This document shows positions 61,206 to 64,000 of a stretch of DNA of 64,000 nucleotides, one piece after another. The notes beneath the pieces were generated by a model that saw only the letters and a list, made by a program, of their open reading frames with translations, was not told the DNA's origin and did not search any database. This stretch comes from CAVSVP01 sp963731125 (lineage in GTDB: Bacteria; Pseudomonadota; Gammaproteobacteria; Competibacterales; Competibacteraceae). The stretch is from positions 124,001-188,000 of the forward strand of contig CAVSVP010000007.1 of the NCBI GenBank assembly GCA_963731125.1, given 5' to 3'. A program made the translations under genes and the position numbers. Every line of letters starts with the position of its first letter. Within the stretch, counting starts at the first letter, position 1.

Positions 61206-61622
61206 TTTTCAGTTTTCAGTTTTCAGTGCTCAGTGTTCAGTGTTCAGTGTTCAGTGTTCAGTGTTCAGCGAGGAGGCCCGATATACCGGTCGTTTGAAGA
61301 ATTGGAAGTCTGGCAGCATGCATGCAAGCTGGCTGTCCAAGTGTATGAGTTGCTTCGTGATAGCAGAGACTTTGCCCTGAAAGATCAGATGCAACGAACC
61401 GCAGTTTCGATTGCATCAAACATCGCCGAAGGCGCAGAACGAGGTGGAAAAGATTTCGAGCGGTTTCTTCGCATCGCAAGAGGTTCGGCTGCCGAACTGA
61501 GAACACAATGCTACATCGCCTCCAAAGTCGGACTGCTGACCAGCGATGACCTGAAGCCTCTTGTGGCCGAACTCAAAGAAATATCGAAAATGCTGACTGG
61601 CCTCGCCCGGTCGCTCAATTAA
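61191..61622 (+). CDS. Four-helix-bundle protein (S23/IVS type)
   Basis: The conserved part is SFEELEVWQHACKLAVQVYE, RDFALKDQMQRTAVSIASNI, AEGAERGGKDFERFLRIARG and SAAELRTQCYIASKVGLL, the S23/23S-rRNA-intervening-sequence family that forms a pentameric four-helix bundle. The first 25 residues are translated from the GTTCAG repeats (FSVFSVQ-type), with a GTG start at 61191, two bases after the helicase stop; the true start is uncertain since no ATG exists before the conserved part. Its relatives include Avd, which binds reverse transcriptase in diversity-generating retroelements, but no reverse transcriptase is adjacent here. It interrupts the helicase-methyltransferase pair. Confidence 0.85.
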   Translation: MFSFQFSVFSFQCSVFSVQCSVFSVQRGGPIYRSFEELEVWQHACKLAVQVYELLRDSRDFALKDQMQRTAVSIASNIAEGAERGGKDFERFLRIARGSAAELRTQCYIASKVGLLTSDDLKPLVAELKEISKMLTGLARSLN

Positions 61623-61623
61623 A

Positions 61624-61675
61624 TAGTGTGAAGTGTTCAGTTTTCAGCAAGGGCATTTACTGAAAACTGAACACT
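61624..61675 (+). repeat. Right 24-bp repeat and perfect 16-bp hairpin
   Basis: The second 24-base repeat copy is at 61624-61647. Its last 16 bases, AGTGTTCAGTTTTCAG (61632-61647), are perfectly complementary to CTGAAAACTGAACACT (61660-61675), with a 12-base loop. Further CTGAAAACTG units run to about 61700. The hairpin could slow or stop transcription between the S23-type gene and the methyltransferase. Confidence 0.85.
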
Positions 61676-61704
61676 GAAAACTGAAAACTGAACACTGAGA
61701 AACA

Positions 61705-62646
61705 ATGACCAACTTCCAAAAATTCCAACGCCTGCTTGAAGAACTGTTCCAACTGGATCAGGCCGATCTGGACTTCGGCATCTACCGGATCATGAACCAG
61801 AAGCGTGATGAGGTCGTTCGCTTTCTGGAGAAAGACCTGCTCCCGCAGGTCAAGGAAGCCTTCAGCCAGTATAAATCAGCGGACAAAGCCGAGCTTCAGA
61901 GAGAACTCGACAAGGCCATCGAGCAAGCAAGGGGCCTTGGCGTTGATCCTGAAACGACGACGAAGGTGCAGGAGCTTCGCCAGAAAATAGTTGACTCCGG
62001 CGTCGATGTCACGGCATTGGAGAATGAAGTCTTCAGCCATCTTTACAACTTCTTTCGCCGCTACTATCACGAAGGTGACTTCATCTCGTTGCGCCGTTAC
62101 AAAGAAGGCGTCTACGCCATTCCCTATGAAGGGGAAGAGGTCAAGCTGCATTGGGCCAACCATGACCAGTACTACATCAAGAGCAGCGAATACTTCCGGG
62201 ACTACATTTTTACGATGCCATCCGGCAAGCGAGTCAGAGTTCATCTGGTCGCTGCTTCAAGCGAGCAGGACAACAAGAAGGAAGCTCCTGGTAAAGAACG
62301 CCGATTCATCCTTTGTGAAGACAATCCCATCTACGAGGAAAACGGAGAACTCTTCATTCGCTTTGAGTATCGCCCCGACGACGGCAAATCAAAGCAGGAC
62401 GCCCTTAACAAAGAGGCTATCAAACGAATTTTGGGTGCCGAGGAATTCGAAGAATGGATTCGAGAGCTTTCCAAACTTGCTCCAACGAAAGCGAATCCTA
62501 ATCGCACGGTGCTGGAGAAGCACCTAACCCAATACACCGCCCGCAACACATTTGACTACTTTATCCACAAGGACTTGGGTGGATTTCTCCGACGGGAACT
62601 CGACTTCTACATCAAGAACGAGGTAATGCATCTCGACGACAATTGA
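61705..62646 (+). pseudogene. Type III-like DNA methyltransferase, N-terminal part
   Basis: The 313-residue open part begins MTNFQKFQRLLEELFQLDQA, followed by DFGIYRIMNQKRDEVVRFLE, FSHLYNFFRRYYHEGDFISL and the C-terminal FDYFIHKDLGGFLRRELDFY-IKNEVMHLDD. This is the N-terminal domain of large (about 950-1050 residue) site-specific adenine methyltransferases. It ends abruptly in DDN-stop at 62644-62646. In intact relatives the chain goes on for about 70-80 residues before the segment found here in the next frame from 62642. A deletion with a frameshift at about 62641 is therefore likely. The ATG 61705 has GAGAAACA just upstream. Confidence 0.85.
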
Positions 62647-64000
62647 CGAGATCGAAAAAGACTTAACCGGACCGGGATACTCAGAGCCGCTGACTGAGGA
62701 GTTTCTGCGGGCACATCCGACCCTGTTGATCGATACCTCGTTGTTTAGCAGAGGATTCACACAGCAGATTCTTTCATCTCTCGATGACATCAGCGAAATA
62801 CTCGATGGCATTGTTGTGAACGCTGAAAACCAACAGGCTCTGTTTATGATGGAAAGACGGTATGCCAGTTCGATTCAATGTGTTTACATCGATCCTCCTT
62901 ACAACACCGATGCGTCCGCAATTCTCTACAAGAACGATTACAAGGATGCCTCTTGGATGTCGCTTCTTTACGACCGCTTATGTAGTGCAAGGAACTTTTT
63001 GTCTGACTCAGGGATATTGTGCATGGCAATTGATGACGAGGAAGTAACCAAAGCACGCTTCATTCTTGAATCACTGTTTCCCAAACAACTTGGAATCGCA
63101 GTCGTAAGGGCGAATCCCCAAAGCCGCAAAACCAGAGAATATTTTTCTCCAGTTCACGAATACGCATTATTTTACGGAAAATCATTAGAATCGACACCAG
63201 GCAGCTTGGATGCAACGGAGAAAAAGAAGGACCGCTACCCACACACCGATTCACAAGGTCGCTACGCTTGGATGAATTTCATCAGAACAGGGAGCAACGA
63301 CAAGCGTTCAGACAGGCCGAAGCTGTTCTACCCGATTTTTGTTTCCGAGAAAAATACCTTGCGTATCCCGAAAATGAAGTGGTCGCAGGAAAACAATGAG
63401 TACGAGCTACAAGAGCAGCCCAAGCAAGGCGAGGTGATCGTTCTTCCGGTTGTCGAAAAGAATGGAATTCGCACTGAGAAAAACTGGCATCGAGGCCACG
63501 TTCGAGTAATCGAGTCCCCTGCTGAATACAGAGTAAGACGCACTAACGATGGACAGGTCAGTATCGATTTCAAGACACGAATGGACGAAGCTGCCACTCC
63601 ATCGACGTGGTGGGATAATAAAGAATACGCTTCGGCGAATTACGGTGCGGCGGAACTTAAGGAATTGTTCGGCGTAAATCCCTTTGATTTCCCGAAAGCA
63701 CAAGGACTGGTTGCAGATTGCTTAAAGGCTTCAGGAGCAGAAAGTGAGACTTCGCTAGTTCTCGACTTTTTTGCAGGCTCCGGCACCACAGGCCACGCTA
63801 TAATCGACTTAAACCGTCGAGATAAAGGACGCCGTAGGTACATTCTTGTTGATTCGGGGCGTCATTGTGTAGATGTCATAATTCCAAGAATCAAGAAGGC
63901 AGTTTACTCAGAGCAGTGGAAGAACGGTGCTCCGTCTTCACGAAATGGAATGCCTCACGTGCTCAAGGTTATACATCTCGAATCCTACGAAGACGCCTTA
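62642..64000 (+). pseudogene. Type III-like DNA methyltransferase, catalytic part (incomplete at window edge)
   Basis: In the frame from 62642 there is no stop to the end of the window. It begins IDEIEKDLTGPGYSEPLTEE, then has the beta-class adenine methyltransferase order: the catalytic DPPYNTDASA (Asp codon at 62891-62893) first, and the AdoMet-binding LDFFAGSGTTGHAIIDL (about 63764-63814) last. Between them is the target recognition part (RANPQSRKTREYFSPVHEYA, GRYAWMNFIRTGSNDKRSDR). It would methylate adenine N6 at a specific site. No good start codon or ribosome-binding site lies before it, so it can only be made if the upstream frameshift is bypassed or if an internal start (ATG near 62848) is used. 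Confidence 0.85.

Noticed and set aside
61193..61268. Tandem GTTCAG/GTTTTCAG array as a CRISPR
   Set aside because: Units are about 9 bases with no spacers, and no cas genes are near. It is a simple repeat.
61191..61622. Avd-like accessory protein of a diversity-generating retroelement
   Set aside because: The fold family matches, but no retroelement reverse transcriptase, template repeat or variable gene is nearby; the only reverse transcriptase is the group II intron protein 52 kb away.
58319..64000. Calling the right-edge locus a DISARM system
   Set aside because: A large SNF2-type helicase fits, but the methylase is a beta-class type III-like enzyme, and drmA, drmB and drmC are not seen in the window.

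Overview
The window looks like a chromosome segment of a free-living gammaproteobacterium of moderate GC. The conserved blocks are gammaproteobacterial: rplM-rpsI beside tRNA-Gln, coq7, a trpD-trpC-osmC-speD run resembling the Pseudomonas trpGDC-crp-osmC-speD neighbourhood, and uvrB next to an aspartate aminotransferase. A hopanoid transporter (HpnN), a PagL-like deacylase and several heavy-metal genes are compatible with an environmental autotroph or methylotroph of the Chromatiales/Nitrosococcus/Methylococcus kind. That placement is inference; no 16S gene is present.

Layout. 1-9065 is a stack of nested mobile DNA: an IS630-type element cut in two by a 2.3 kb IS (13-bp inverted ends, 5-bp target duplication); an IS701-type IS; an IS1 remnant; and a group II intron that itself carries a 1.8 kb transposon with 18-bp perfect ends and a 9-bp target duplication. 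9270-13080 is an AT-richer accessory patch of small membrane and domain-of-unknown-function proteins. 13343-36501 is mostly housekeeping: a CaiB/acyl-CoA synthetase pair, an orphan mraZ, ilvA, rpiA, a porin broken by one stop codon, tRNA-Gln, rpsI/rplM, coq7, pagL-like, hpnN, speD, osmC, trpC, trpD, an Ada-like protein, a beta-helix protein, uvrB, an aminotransferase and tRNA-Asn.

From the tRNA-Asn onward the window becomes accessory again. A transposase remnant is followed by a SHOCT protein, a copper-type P-ATPase, an amino-acid permease, a PP2C phosphatase overlapping a ParB-like/UspA protein, and a methyltransferase. 46144-53342 is a metal (probably copper/silver) handling block: Met/His-rich periplasmic proteins, a Tat-exported multicopper oxidase, a TolC-type outer-membrane factor, two small c-type cytochromes, a Cys-rich protein, an NqrM-like protein and a MerR regulator. 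The P-ATPase would pump metal out of the cytoplasm, the oxidase and Met/His-rich proteins would act in the periplasm, and MerR is a plausible switch.

The right edge (57897-64000) is a defence-type locus: an XRE regulator divergent from a large SNF2-type helicase, then a four-helix-bundle (S23-type) gene that appears to have been dropped in as a repeat-flanked cassette, then a type III-like (beta class) adenine methyltransferase. The methyltransferase carries an apparent internal deletion plus frameshift and runs off the window. IS and MITE insertions, stop codons and frameshifts are frequent, suggesting active genome decay.
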